In this document: piece by piece, positions 8,012-17,296 of the stretch | How positions within the stretch are numbered: position 1 is the first letter of the stretch | Layout of the letters: each line of letters begins with the position of its first letter | Assembly: GCA_024508725.1 (NCBI GenBank) | Contig: JANINS010000003.1 | Span: 62,001 to 126,000, forward strand | DNA: 64,000 nt | Direction: 5' to 3' | From: Chitinophagaceae bacterium | Lineage (GTDB): Bacteria; Bacteroidota; Bacteroidia; Chitinophagales; Chitinophagaceae | Notes under the pieces: generated by a model | What the model was told of the DNA's origin: nothing | Databases searched by the model: none | The model's input: the letters and a program-made list of their open reading frames with translations, nothing else | Position numbers and translations under genes: made by a program

Positions 8012-11000
8012 TTATTCAACCACCATTACGAGGTCTTCAGCTTTTACCAAAGTTCCTGCAGGTAAAATGATCTCTTTTACAATGCCTTCTTTTAAAGCAG
8101 TGATCGTACTCTCCATTTTCATCGCTTCTAAAGTGAACAATGGTGCATTGGTTTTTACCTTCTCACCTTCTTTTACAAAGAACTGGGATATTTTCCCTTG
8201 CAATGGTGCTGCAATATGTTCCGTTTTGCCTTTCTCTGCTTTCTTGTGTTCGTGAGAATGCACTTCGATCTTTCTATCCTGCACTTCGATGATACGGGTT
8301 TGTCCGTTCAACCGCATAAATACTTTTCTGATACCGTTCTCATCAGATTCACCGATGGTTAGTAATCGAACAAGAATGTTCTTGCCCTTATCGATCTCCA
8401 TGATCACTTCTTCATCTTCCTTCAATCCATAAAAGAATTGCGGAGTAGGTATCTTTCTCACCGAACCATAAGCAAGGGTTTTATGATAATATTCCTCGAA
8501 CACTTTTGGATACAACAGGTAAGAAAGCAGGTCGGTAAACTTTACATGCTCATCAAATTTTTGCTTTAATAACTCAAACTCTTTATCAAAATTTATGGGT
8601 TTGAGGTGTTCGTTCGGCCTTTCCGTAAAAGGTTTTACATCTTTCAGAATGATCTTCTGCAATTTGGGGTCAAACCCTCCAACGGGTTGTCCAATCTCAC
8701 CTTTGAAAAACGAAACAACCGATTCAGGAAAAGCAAGTGTATCACCTTTGGTATAAATATCGTCCTTAGTCAATCCATTACTTACCATGAAAAGCGCCAT
8801 ATCGCCAACGATCTTTGAGCTTGGCGTAACTTTTACGATATCGCCAAACATTTCATTCACTTCACGGTAAGCTTTCTTGATCTCTTCCATCTTATCACCT
8901 AAACCAAGACTTTGTGCCTGTGGTTTTAAGTTAGAATACTGTCCACCTGGTATCTCGTGATAAAAAACCTCGGCACTGCTGGCTTTGAGATCACTCTCGA
9001 AAGGATAATAATACTCTCTTACCGTTTCCCAGTAAGTAGAATGACGATTCAGCTCTTCGATATTGTAAGGATTCTCTCTTTCATGAAATTTCATCATTTC
9101 AACTATAGCGTTGAAATTGGGCTGAGAAGTTAATCCTGACAAAGCACCGATAGCACAATCCACCACATCAACTCCGGCTTCTATCGCTTTTAAATAGCTG
9201 GCAGATTGCAGAGAGGAAGTATCATGTGTATGCAGGTGAATGGGAATGTTCACAGTTTGCTTTAATTCGCTCACCAGTTCATAAGCTGCCCAGGGTTTTA
9301 GCAAGCCGCTCATGTCTTTAATAGCAAGAATGTGAGCACCGGCATTCTCAATATCTTTTGCAAATTGTTTATAGTATTGAAGATTGTATTTTGATCGTGA
9401 AGGATCCTGGATATCTCCGGTATAACATATTGCTACTTCAGCAATACCTTTTGTTTTGTTGCGGACAGCTTCAATGCTCTTTTCCATATTCGGCATCCAG
9501 TTGAGCGAATCAAATATGCGGAAGATATCAACTCCATTTTCCCAGCTTTTGATAACAAACTCTTCTACGAGATTATCAGGATAGCTTTTATATCCTACTG
9601 CATTTGCACCACGTAAAAGCATTTGCAAAAGAATATTCGGAATGGCTTTTCTAAAAAGTTGTAAACGCTTCCAGGGATCTTCGTACAGGAAACGCATACA
9701 AACATCGAAAGTGGCACCACCCCAAACTTCCATACTGAAGGTTTGCGGGAAAGACTGAGCAAAAGCACTGGCAACTTTCAGCATATCATGCGTCCGCAAT
9801 CTTGTTGCTAATAACGATTGATGTGCATCCCTGTAAGTTGTATCAGTATAATGGATTTTTTTTTCGCTCTTCAACCAATTTGAAAATTCATCCGGACCTA
9901 GCTTATCAAGCAATTGTTTTGTTCCATTTGGAATTGATTTATTATCGTCGTAATGTGGAACAACAGGTTTTTCGAAACGTTTGTTTGTATCCGGGTTGGC
10001 TACATCGGGGTGTCCATTCACAGAAACCTCGGCGAGGTATTTCAGGATCTTGGTTCCTCTATCCTTAAGTGGTTTAAAAGTGAAAAGTTCAGGATGATTA
10101 TTGAGGAAATTTACAGTAGCGTTACCGGCAATGAACTCTGGGTGATTAATGATGTTGAGCAGGAAGCGAATGTTGGTCTTTACTCCTCGTATCCTGAATT
10201 CAAGTAATGCTCTTTTTAATTTTGCCGAAGCATCTTTTATACTGGATGAATGCGCTGTAACCTTTACCAGTAACGAATCGAAGAACGGTGATATTTTCAC
10301 TCCATTGTAAACGCTGCCTTCATCTAACCTGATACCAAAGCCTTCTGCACTACGATAAGCCAGGACCGTTCCAAAGTCGGGCATGAAATTATTCTCTGGA
10401 TCTTCTGTAGTAATACGACATTGAATTGCAAATCCATTGATACGAACCTGGTCTTGCTTTATGTTGATCTCCGGACTATCCAATGAATAACCTTCGGCAA
10501 TGTGTATCTGTGTTTTTACAATGTCGATGCCAGTGATCATCTCGGTAACCGTATGCTCGACCTGTATTCGTGGATTCACTTCAATGAAATAAACATTACC
10601 ACTTTTATCTACGAGGAATTCGACTGTTCCTACATTATTATACTCAACTGCTTTACAAATTCTAACAGCATAATCATACACGTGCTGTTTCGCAGATTCA
10701 GGAAGATTTACAGACGGAGCCACTTCTACGATCTTCTGAAAACGTCTTTGTAATGAACAATCTCTTTCAAATAAGTGAACTACATTACCATGTTTATCAC
10801 CTACGATCTGCACTTCGATATGCTTTGGCTCTTCAATGAACTTTTCGAGAAACACCGTATCATCTCCAAAAGCATTTTTTGCTTCTCTTTTTGCTTCGTC
10901 AAAACTTTTCTGCAGCTCATCTTCAGACCTGATCACCCTCATTCCTCTTCCACCACCACCTGCAGCTGATTTCAACATCACCGGAAAACCGATCTTATTG

Positions 11001-11455
11001 GCTTCAGCTCTTGCTATGGCAACATCAGTAAGATCTTTTTCACTGCTACGGATCAAAGGCACCTGGCAGGATTCTGCTTTTTGTTTTGCAAGCACTTTAT
11101 CGCCCAATTGTTTCATCACTTCAGGAGATGGCCCAATGAAGATGATCCCCTTCGCAGCACAGGCTTTTGCGAATTCAGCATTTTCAGAAAGAAAACCATA
11201 ACCCGGATGGATCGCTTCTGCTCCACATGATTTAGCGATGTGTATTATTTCCTCAATATTAAGATATGGTTTCAGCGGATCACTCTCATCCCCGATCTGG
11301 TAAGCTTCATCAGCTTTATACCGATGTAATGAATACCTGTCTTCATAAGTAAAGATGGCTACGGTACGAATATCCAGTTCTGTACAGGCTCTAAGAACAC
11401 GAATAGCTATTTCCCCCCTGTTCGCAACAAGCAGTTTCTTGATTCGATTTGGCAT
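8012..11455 (-). CDS. pyc: Pyruvate carboxylase
   Basis: Biotin enzyme of 1147 aa that makes oxaloacetate from pyruvate, bicarbonate and ATP, refilling the TCA cycle. In order: biotin carboxylase with ATP-grasp domain (about 1-450; GGGGRGM glycine loop), the carboxyltransferase TIM barrel starting near 535 (TDTTYRDAHQS; HLHTHDT metal ligands), the central tetramerisation region, and a C-terminal biotinyl domain with Lys1113 in EAMKME as the biotin site. The full domain set on one chain and the length match single-chain PYC. It is monocistronic, with a shared terminator at its 3' end. Confidence 0.97.
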   Translation of the reverse strand: MPNRIKKLLVANRGEIAIRVLRACTELDIRTVAIFTYEDRYSLHRYKADEAYQIGDESDPLKPYLNIEEIIHIAKSCGAEAIHPGYGFLSENAEFAKACAAKGIIFIGPSPEVMKQLGDKVLAKQKAESCQVPLIRSSEKDLTDVAIARAEANKIGFPVMLKSAAGGGGRGMRVIRSEDELQKSFDEAKREAKNAFGDDTVFLEKFIEEPKHIEVQIVGDKHGNVVHLFERDCSLQRRFQKIVEVAPSVNLPESAKQHVYDYAVRICKAVEYNNVGTVEFLVDKSGNVYFIEVNPRIQVEHTVTEMITGIDIVKTQIHIAEGYSLDSPEINIKQDQVRINGFAIQCRITTEDPENNFMPDFGTVLAYRSAEGFGIRLDEGSVYNGVKISPFFDSLLVKVTAHSSSIKDASAKLKRALLEFRIRGVKTNIRFLLNIINHPEFIAGNATVNFLNNHPELFTFKPLKDRGTKILKYLAEVSVNGHPDVANPDTNKRFEKPVVPHYDDNKSIPNGTKQLLDKLGPDEFSNWLKSEKKIHYTDTTYRDAHQSLLATRLRTHDMLKVASAFAQSFPQTFSMEVWGGATFDVCMRFLYEDPWKRLQLFRKAIPNILLQMLLRGANAVGYKSYPDNLVEEFVIKSWENGVDIFRIFDSLNWMPNMEKSIEAVRNKTKGIAEVAICYTGDIQDPSRSKYNLQYYKQFAKDIENAGAHILAIKDMSGLLKPWAAYELVSELKQTVNIPIHLHTHDTSSLQSASYLKAIEAGVDVVDCAIGALSGLTSQPNFNAIVEMMKFHERENPYNIEELNRHSTYWETVREYYYPFESDLKASSAEVFYHEIPGGQYSNLKPQAQSLGLGDKMEEIKKAYREVNEMFGDIVKVTPSSKIVGDMALFMVSNGLTKDDIYTKGDTLAFPESVVSFFKGEIGQPVGGFDPKLQKIILKDVKPFTERPNEHLKPINFDKEFELLKQKFDEHVKFTDLLSYLLYPKVFEEYYHKTLAYGSVRKIPTPQFFYGLKEDEEVIMEIDKGKNILVRLLTIGESDENGIRKVFMRLNGQTRIIEVQDRKIEVHSHEHKKAEKGKTEHIAAPLQGKISQFFVKEGEKVKTNAPLFTLEAMKMESTITALKEGIVKEIILPAGTLVKAEDLVMVVE

Positions 11456-11580
11456 TGAAAGCTGTAGATTTTTTTAGTGTGAGACCCATACTCCAACAAA
11501 TTATGTACCTGATTGATCCAGAGTCTCAAAAGTCGTAATGCAGCAAAAAAATGAACCGATATGTCTTGAATAAAACAAAG

Positions 11581-11611
11581 TTGCAACGTTAGTGAAAAAC
11601 AAATAGTTTTA
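11581..11611 (+). promoter_or_regulatory. Possible promoter of the radical SAM/glycosyl cluster
   Basis: TTG at 11581-11583, 20 bases, then TAGTTTTA at 11604-11611, one base off the TAnnTTTG consensus. It lies 34 bases before the first ATG of the cluster. Confidence 0.4.
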
Positions 11612-11645
11612 GCTAAGCTTTGAACCTAACTGCACACTCTATAAA

Positions 11646-12593
11646 ATGCTATCGGCTACAACGATACAGCAACCAATTGTAAGCACAGAATTATCAACCG
11701 TGTCTCAATCGATTGTACGGGTACTGCTTTACTTCAAAATATTCAATTATCCCATCACCAAAGACGAATTATTCAGCTATGTGAGTTCGGATAATAAGAT
11801 CGAAGTACAGGCTTCATTAGCTAAACTAATTGGTGAAGAACTTGTTTGTTCTAAAGGAGATTTTGTGTGGGTGATGAATGGTGCTGAAATAATTAATGAC
11901 CGTTTAGCCGGAAATCAACAAGCAGAAAAATACCTAAGGATCGCCACGAGACAAGCCAGGCTTCTCTCGTGGTTTCCTTTCATTAAATGCATTTGTATCT
12001 CGGGTTCTTTATCTAAATTATATATGGATGACCATAGCGATATTGATTATTTTATTATCGCTAACAAGAGAAGGCTTTGGTTAACGAAGCTGTTAATGTC
12101 GGTTATTGTTGAGACACTCGAACTCTTAGGATTAAGGAAATATTTCTGTCCCAATTATATCATCACTGAAAATAACCTTTCGATCTCTGACAGGAATGTA
12201 TATACGGCTATGGAGATTATCACATTGATCCCTTTATATAACGAAGCTGAATATGATCGTTTTCTTGAAGCGAATCATTGGATAAAAGAGTATTTCCCTT
12301 TTTATAAGAAAAATACACTTGTAAATTGTTATCCGTCCAGGCTAACCTTATTTAACCATTTCTTTAGTGGCAAATTTTTTACATGGCTAGATACCAGTGC
12401 TTTTAAATTCTACAAAAATCGATTTGCAGGAAAAGTTCGTAACGGTAAGATCATCGCTTTCGATAATGATATGGTGATCACTGAAAACGATTTTAAACTG
12501 CACCTTAGCGGACATAGAAAAAGAATATTACAAAAACACCAGCAGAACATCTGGGAGTTTGAAGATAGATACGGAGTTATGCTTAACTTTTAA
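11646..12593 (+). CDS. Nucleotidyltransferase-fold protein, first gene of the B12 radical SAM cluster
   Basis: A 315 aa protein. Residues 117-137 show a minimal nucleotidyltransferase signature: GS at 120-121 and DID at 132-134 (CISGSLSKLY...SDIDYFII). This fold adds nucleotides to small molecules, proteins or RNA; the substrate is unknown. The N-terminal 100 residues look like a winged-helix region (KIFNYPITKDELFSYV) that reads as a regulatory or recognition domain. It starts the operon, five bases before the first radical SAM gene, so it probably serves the same pathway. Beyond the NTase core I recognise no specific family. Confidence 0.7.
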   Translation: MLSATTIQQPIVSTELSTVSQSIVRVLLYFKIFNYPITKDELFSYVSSDNKIEVQASLAKLIGEELVCSKGDFVWVMNGAEIINDRLAGNQQAEKYLRIATRQARLLSWFPFIKCICISGSLSKLYMDDHSDIDYFIIANKRRLWLTKLLMSVIVETLELLGLRKYFCPNYIITENNLSISDRNVYTAMEIITLIPLYNEAEYDRFLEANHWIKEYFPFYKKNTLVNCYPSRLTLFNHFFSGKFFTWLDTSAFKFYKNRFAGKVRNGKIIAFDNDMVITENDFKLHLSGHRKRILQKHQQNIWEFEDRYGVMLNF

Positions 12594-12598
12594 ATTGT

Positions 12599-14053
12599 AT
12601 GCCGTCGATACTTTTTACGCACTCATATTTTTTAGCATTAGATCCAAAGCAACAAAAAGCAGGGAATGCATATCCTCCGCTGGGTACTTTATATGCTGCT
12701 GCATTGTTGCGGAATCATAATCATGAAGTGAGTTTGTTTGACAGTATGCTGTTTGATTCTCCTGAACAAATCATTCCCTACTTACAAAACCATCCTAAAT
12801 ACCTGGTAATATATGATGATGGTTTTAATTACCTGACAAAGATGTGCCTCACCAATATGAGAGAGGCGGCATTTAGGATGTCACATTTAGGGAAGCAATT
12901 TGATTGCACCGTGATCATCTGCAGTTCTGATAGTACCGATCACTATTCAATGTACCTGGCTAATGGTGCAGACTATGTAATATTTGGTGAAGGTGAAATG
13001 ACATTGCTTGAATTGATCGGCAAACTGGAAGCAAAAGAATCGTTACAACAGATGCCTGGGTTGGCATATAAGACGGAACAAGGCATTTTCAACAATGGTA
13101 GAAGAAATGTTATCAGGAATCTTGATGAACTTCCATTTCCTGCATGGGACATGGTAAACATTGAGGCTTATAAAAAGCTATGGAAGAAAAAGCAAAAGTT
13201 TTTTTCACTGAATGTAGTTTCCAGCAGAGGTTGTACGTTCAAATGTAATTGGTGTGCAAAGCCATTATTCGGTAATCGATATCATGCAAGATCGGTTGCA
13301 AGTGTAATAAATGAACTAAAGCTCCTTGTAAATACGTTTGATGCAGAGCATATCTGGTTTTGCGATGATATTTTTGGATTGAAACCCGGCTGGCTACAAG
13401 AGTTTGCAGAAGCTGTTCAAAAAGAAAACCTCAAGTTCAAATTCAAAATTCAATCGAGAGCAGATCTCTTGTTGGAAAAAGATACAGTAAAGCATCTTGC
13501 CCTGGCAGGATGTGATGAAGTGTGGATAGGTGCTGAAAGTGGTTCGCAAAAAATATTAGATGCGATGGACAAAGGCACTACGGTAGAGCAGATATACATG
13601 AGCCGTATGTTGTTGAAAAAGTTCAATATCAGATCAGCTTTCTTTTTACAATTTGGTTACCCGGGAGAAACCAAAGAAGACATTGATTCAACACTAAAAA
13701 TGGTAATGGATCTTATGCCTGATAATATAGGCATATCGGTAACGTATCCTTTACCTGGAACAAAGTTGTTCGAAAAAGTAAATGCTGAACTAAAAGAGAA
13801 AACCAACTGGAAACATTCTGATGAGTTAGCGATGATGTTTACCAATACCTATCCGAAAGAATTCTACAAGATACTTCAACGCTACGTTCATAGCAGGTAC
13901 CGGGAAAAACAAGGTTATAGTCTTATCAAAAACTACTTTGCACAACCAAAAAAATACAAGATCAAAAAAGTATTATTAGCAGGCAAAGCATTTTATTATT
14001 CAATATTACGTTTGGCGAAACAACGTGAATTAAAGAAGTTTCATTTAGGATGA
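12599..14053 (+). CDS. B12-binding radical SAM protein (BchE-like), copy A
   Basis: A 484 aa enzyme. The N-terminal cobalamin-binding-like domain begins with SILFTHSYF and PPLGTLYAAALLRNHNHEV. It is followed by the radical SAM core with a CxxxCxxC cluster at C212, C216 and C219 (RGCTFKCNWC), and family blocks GAESGSQKILDAMDKG and FGYPGETKEDI. Such enzymes methylate unreactive carbon or phosphorus, or rearrange rings, using SAM and cobalamin. The substrate is not predictable. Its stop overlaps the methyltransferase start by four bases (ATGA), so they are translationally coupled. It is paralogous to the 14844-16235 gene. Confidence 0.88.
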   Translation: MPSILFTHSYFLALDPKQQKAGNAYPPLGTLYAAALLRNHNHEVSLFDSMLFDSPEQIIPYLQNHPKYLVIYDDGFNYLTKMCLTNMREAAFRMSHLGKQFDCTVIICSSDSTDHYSMYLANGADYVIFGEGEMTLLELIGKLEAKESLQQMPGLAYKTEQGIFNNGRRNVIRNLDELPFPAWDMVNIEAYKKLWKKKQKFFSLNVVSSRGCTFKCNWCAKPLFGNRYHARSVASVINELKLLVNTFDAEHIWFCDDIFGLKPGWLQEFAEAVQKENLKFKFKIQSRADLLLEKDTVKHLALAGCDEVWIGAESGSQKILDAMDKGTTVEQIYMSRMLLKKFNIRSAFFLQFGYPGETKEDIDSTLKMVMDLMPDNIGISVTYPLPGTKLFEKVNAELKEKTNWKHSDELAMMFTNTYPKEFYKILQRYVHSRYREKQGYSLIKNYFAQPKKYKIKKVLLAGKAFYYSILRLAKQRELKKFHLG

Positions 14054-14847
14054 AAGCTGCATTCGACCATAGTGCCACTACTTACGATACAGACTTTACC
14101 AATACTTCTATTGGAAGGTCTCAACGCAACCAGGTATGGAAATATCTTAAGCAACTTTATGCAAACAACTTCCCTGATAATATTTTGGAATTGAATTGCG
14201 GAACAGGTGAAGACGCTGTTTTTTTTGCCGAACAAGGGAGTAAAGTTGTTGCAACGGATATTTCGGAGAAGATGTTGGCAGTAACTAAATCAAAAATTCA
14301 GTTGAATAGCCTTAATGGTTTTATTGCAACGCAGAAGTTAGATCTGTCCAATTTCTCTTCAGCAGAGTTTAGTCAAACCTATGATCTTGTATTTTCAAAC
14401 TTTGGAGGATTGAATTGCTTAAATCCTAAAAGCGTTGAGCGATTACTGCATGATCTTAAATCAGTACTTAATGCGAAAGGAAGAGTGATCCTTGTGATCA
14501 TGCCTCGGTTTTGTGCATGGGAATCCCTTTACTATGGTTCGAGAATGAGATTTAGAAAAGCATTCCGCAGAAGATCGCAACTTCCGATAAAAGCTTCAAT
14601 AGGAACTGAACAGGTAGATACCTGGTATTACGATCCAAAGACAATTCAACTTTTAGCAGGGGAAGATTATCAGGTAAAAAAAATATTACCAATAGGTATA
14701 TCAATTCCTCCATCTTATTTGCAACAAACTTTTATAAGCAAAAAGAGAATCTTAAATGGTTTAAACTTTTTAGAAAATGGTTTGAATAAATATTCATCCC
14801 TTGCTCCATTGGCAGATCATTACCTGATAGATCTAGAATTGAAATGA
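14050..14847 (+). CDS. Class I SAM-dependent methyltransferase
   Basis: A 265 aa Rossmann-fold methyltransferase. SAM motif I ILELNCGTGEDAVFFAEQG is at about 44-62, the acidic ribose-binding motif VVATDIS follows, and the motif IV region is FSNFGGLNCL. The N-terminus FDHSATTYDTDF is typical of small-molecule or lipid methyltransferases. It overlaps both neighbouring radical SAM genes by four bases (ATGA each side), so the three are made as a unit. It probably acts on the same product as they do; the atom methylated is unknown. Confidence 0.85.
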   Translation: MKAAFDHSATTYDTDFTNTSIGRSQRNQVWKYLKQLYANNFPDNILELNCGTGEDAVFFAEQGSKVVATDISEKMLAVTKSKIQLNSLNGFIATQKLDLSNFSSAEFSQTYDLVFSNFGGLNCLNPKSVERLLHDLKSVLNAKGRVILVIMPRFCAWESLYYGSRMRFRKAFRRRSQLPIKASIGTEQVDTWYYDPKTIQLLAGEDYQVKKILPIGISIPPSYLQQTFISKKRILNGLNFLENGLNKYSSLAPLADHYLIDLELK

Positions 14848-16235
14848 AGATATTGCTGACACACGGATATTTTTTACAAGAAGATGCGAAGGAAAAACAC
14901 ATCATGAAACCTTATGTGCCGCTGGGAATCTTGTACATCTCGGCTTTCCTTGAACAGCATGGTTACGATAATGAAGTATTTGATTCGACCTTCTCAAGCA
15001 AAACAGCATTCTATAAATATTTAGATGAATTCAAGCCCGAAATAATTGGAATTTACACCAATCTAATGACGAAGTTGAATGTATTGCAGATCATCAAACA
15101 TATAAAAATCAATCATCCGGAAACTACCATTGTTTTAGGTGGGCCGGAAGTTAGAGCCAGTGCAGAAAAATTTTTAAGGTATGGTGCAGATATTATTGTA
15201 ATTGGCGAAGGAGAGATAACGATGCTTGAACTTGTACAGCATTATAACAATAGAAAAGCTTTTGCTGACTTATTGCTGATGCCCGGAATTGCTATCATTC
15301 ATGAAGATCATTTTATTCAAACATCAGAACGGCAAAAAATATCTGATGTAAATACGTTACCATTTCCAAACAGGAAAAAAGTGAATCTTGATCTGTATCT
15401 GCAAACCTGGAAAAAACATCATGGAAAAAATGCGATCTCTGTTAACACAATGAGAGGCTGTCCATACTCATGCAAATGGTGTAGCAGAGCAGTATATGGT
15501 GCCAGTTACAGACGAAGATCACCCGAGTTAGTAGCAGATGAGTTACAGCAGATCTACCAACAATATTCACCTGATAGCATCTGGTTTGTGGATGATGTGT
15601 TTACTATCCATCATCGGTGGTTGAGTGAATTCAACGATGCATTAAAAAAAAGGAATTTGAGTATTACATACGAATGCATTACAAGATCTGACAGATTGAA
15701 TGAAGAAGTGATCAAAACACTTAAAGAAAGTGGCTGTTTCAGGGTTTGGATCGGAGCAGAAAGTGGATCGCAAAAAGTGATCGACCTGATGGATAGAAGA
15801 GTAAGAGTGGAACAGGTTCGTGATATGATCAGGCTTGCCTCGAAGCATGGTATCGAAACCGGAACTTTTATTATGTTAGGTTATCCCGGTGAAACAGAAG
15901 AAGACATAAAAGAAACGATTCACCATCTAAAAACTTCAGCACCTGATAACTTCACAATAACTGTTGCTTATCCCATTGCTGGAACTGAATTGTTCAAAGA
16001 AGTTGATCAGATCAAAACAACAAATGTAGAGTGGCATGCTGCAACAGACAGGGAAATAGATTTTAAAAGAACTTATTCCCGAAAGTATTATGATCATGCT
16101 GTGCAATATGTAGTAAGAGAAGTAAAAGCACACAAGTTATTTGAGAAATCAAAATACTTTAGCTCTTTTAAAGAGAAGCTATTCTCACTGAAGTCAAAAG
16201 TCAGGATGCGATATTATAAATCCATCAACAGCTAA
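14844..16235 (+). CDS. B12-binding radical SAM protein (BchE-like), copy B
   Basis: A 463 aa paralogue of the 12599-14053 product. The B12-binding-like domain starts KILLTHGYF and PYVPLGILYISAFL. The radical SAM cluster is C206, C210 and C213 (RGCPYSCKWC). It shares WIGAESGSQKVIDLMDRR and LGYPGETEEDI with copy A. The two copies flank the methyltransferase gene, which suggests a duplication followed by specialisation for two successive steps. The stop overlaps the following glycosyltransferase start by one base. Confidence 0.88.
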   Translation: MKILLTHGYFLQEDAKEKHIMKPYVPLGILYISAFLEQHGYDNEVFDSTFSSKTAFYKYLDEFKPEIIGIYTNLMTKLNVLQIIKHIKINHPETTIVLGGPEVRASAEKFLRYGADIIVIGEGEITMLELVQHYNNRKAFADLLLMPGIAIIHEDHFIQTSERQKISDVNTLPFPNRKKVNLDLYLQTWKKHHGKNAISVNTMRGCPYSCKWCSRAVYGASYRRRSPELVADELQQIYQQYSPDSIWFVDDVFTIHHRWLSEFNDALKKRNLSITYECITRSDRLNEEVIKTLKESGCFRVWIGAESGSQKVIDLMDRRVRVEQVRDMIRLASKHGIETGTFIMLGYPGETEEDIKETIHHLKTSAPDNFTITVAYPIAGTELFKEVDQIKTTNVEWHAATDREIDFKRTYSRKYYDHAVQYVVREVKAHKLFEKSKYFSSFKEKLFSLKSKVRMRYYKSINS

Positions 16236-17296
16236 TGAAGAAAAATTCAACGCTGCTTATACTAATACCTGGCTTTGCAAAAGATGAGAATGATAGCACT
16301 TGTATTCCTTTTTCACAATCCTTTATCAAGACACTTAATAAATGCTATGCTTCAGTTAGCATTATAATTATTGCGCTAGATTATCCATCCAAAGAAAACT
16401 ATCATTGGTTTGGCAATGAAGTAAGACCATTAAATGGGAAAAAATATAAAGGAGTTGCAAGGCTATTCAAATGGTTCAAACTGTATCGCCAGATCAGGCT
16501 GATACATAAGACAACATCGTTGCTTGGCATACTTAGTTTTTGGTGTGATGAACATGCAATGATTGGTCATTATTACAGCAAATGGCATAAAATCAAACAT
16601 TACTGCTGGCTTCAAGGTCAAGACGCCAGAGAAGGAAATCCTGCACTAAAATATTTTAGGCCTTCGGCAGATGAATTGATCGCTTTATCGGATTCATTAC
16701 AGGAAGAATTCAAAAGAAATTATGGAATTGTTTCTGCTAAGATTATTCCCGCTGCAGTTTATGAAGAAGAATTTCCTACTGAGGTATCAGAACGGACAAT
16801 CGATATAATTGGTGTAGGTTCTTTAATTACATTAAAGCGATTTGATCTGTTTATTGAGGTCATAGAAAACATCAGGCAAATATTTCCTGCGGTTAAAGCT
16901 GTAATAATAGGGAGTGGTTCAGAAAAAGAACGCTTAGAAAATTTAATTAAATTAAAGAGGCTGGAAAATACAGTAACGCTTTTAGGAGAACTAGATCATA
17001 AAGAAGTATTGTTCAACATGCAGCAATCAAAAATATTGCTTCATACATCATCTTATGAAGGTTATGGAATGGTTTGTCTTGAAGCGTTGTATGCAGGGTG
17101 CCAGGTGGTAAGTTTTGTTTCTCCTGAGAAACGAAAAATAGACAATTGGCATATAGTTGATACAAGAGAAGCAATGATTACAAAATGTACAGATCTGCTT
17201 AATATGAATAGCCACATTTATAAGAAGGTACTTCCAATGCCAATTGAAAAAATTACAGAAGACATCATGCAACTCTATACTTCCTGGAATATCTGA
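16235..17296 (+). CDS. Glycosyltransferase family 4 protein
   Basis: A 353 aa retaining GT-B glycosyltransferase. The C-terminal half holds the GT4 nucleotide-sugar-binding pattern: a GVGSLITLKRFDLFIEVI segment at the domain start and an E-x7-E motif in SYEGYGMVCLEALYAG. The donor sugar is not predictable. It is the last plus-strand gene of the first sub-operon. Its 3' end overlaps the convergent GT4 gene by 22 bases. It probably glycosylates the product of the radical SAM enzymes. Confidence 0.87.
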   Translation: MKKNSTLLILIPGFAKDENDSTCIPFSQSFIKTLNKCYASVSIIIIALDYPSKENYHWFGNEVRPLNGKKYKGVARLFKWFKLYRQIRLIHKTTSLLGILSFWCDEHAMIGHYYSKWHKIKHYCWLQGQDAREGNPALKYFRPSADELIALSDSLQEEFKRNYGIVSAKIIPAAVYEEEFPTEVSERTIDIIGVGSLITLKRFDLFIEVIENIRQIFPAVKAVIIGSGSEKERLENLIKLKRLENTVTLLGELDHKEVLFNMQQSKILLHTSSYEGYGMVCLEALYAGCQVVSFVSPEKRKIDNWHIVDTREAMITKCTDLLNMNSHIYKKVLPMPIEKITEDIMQLYTSWNI

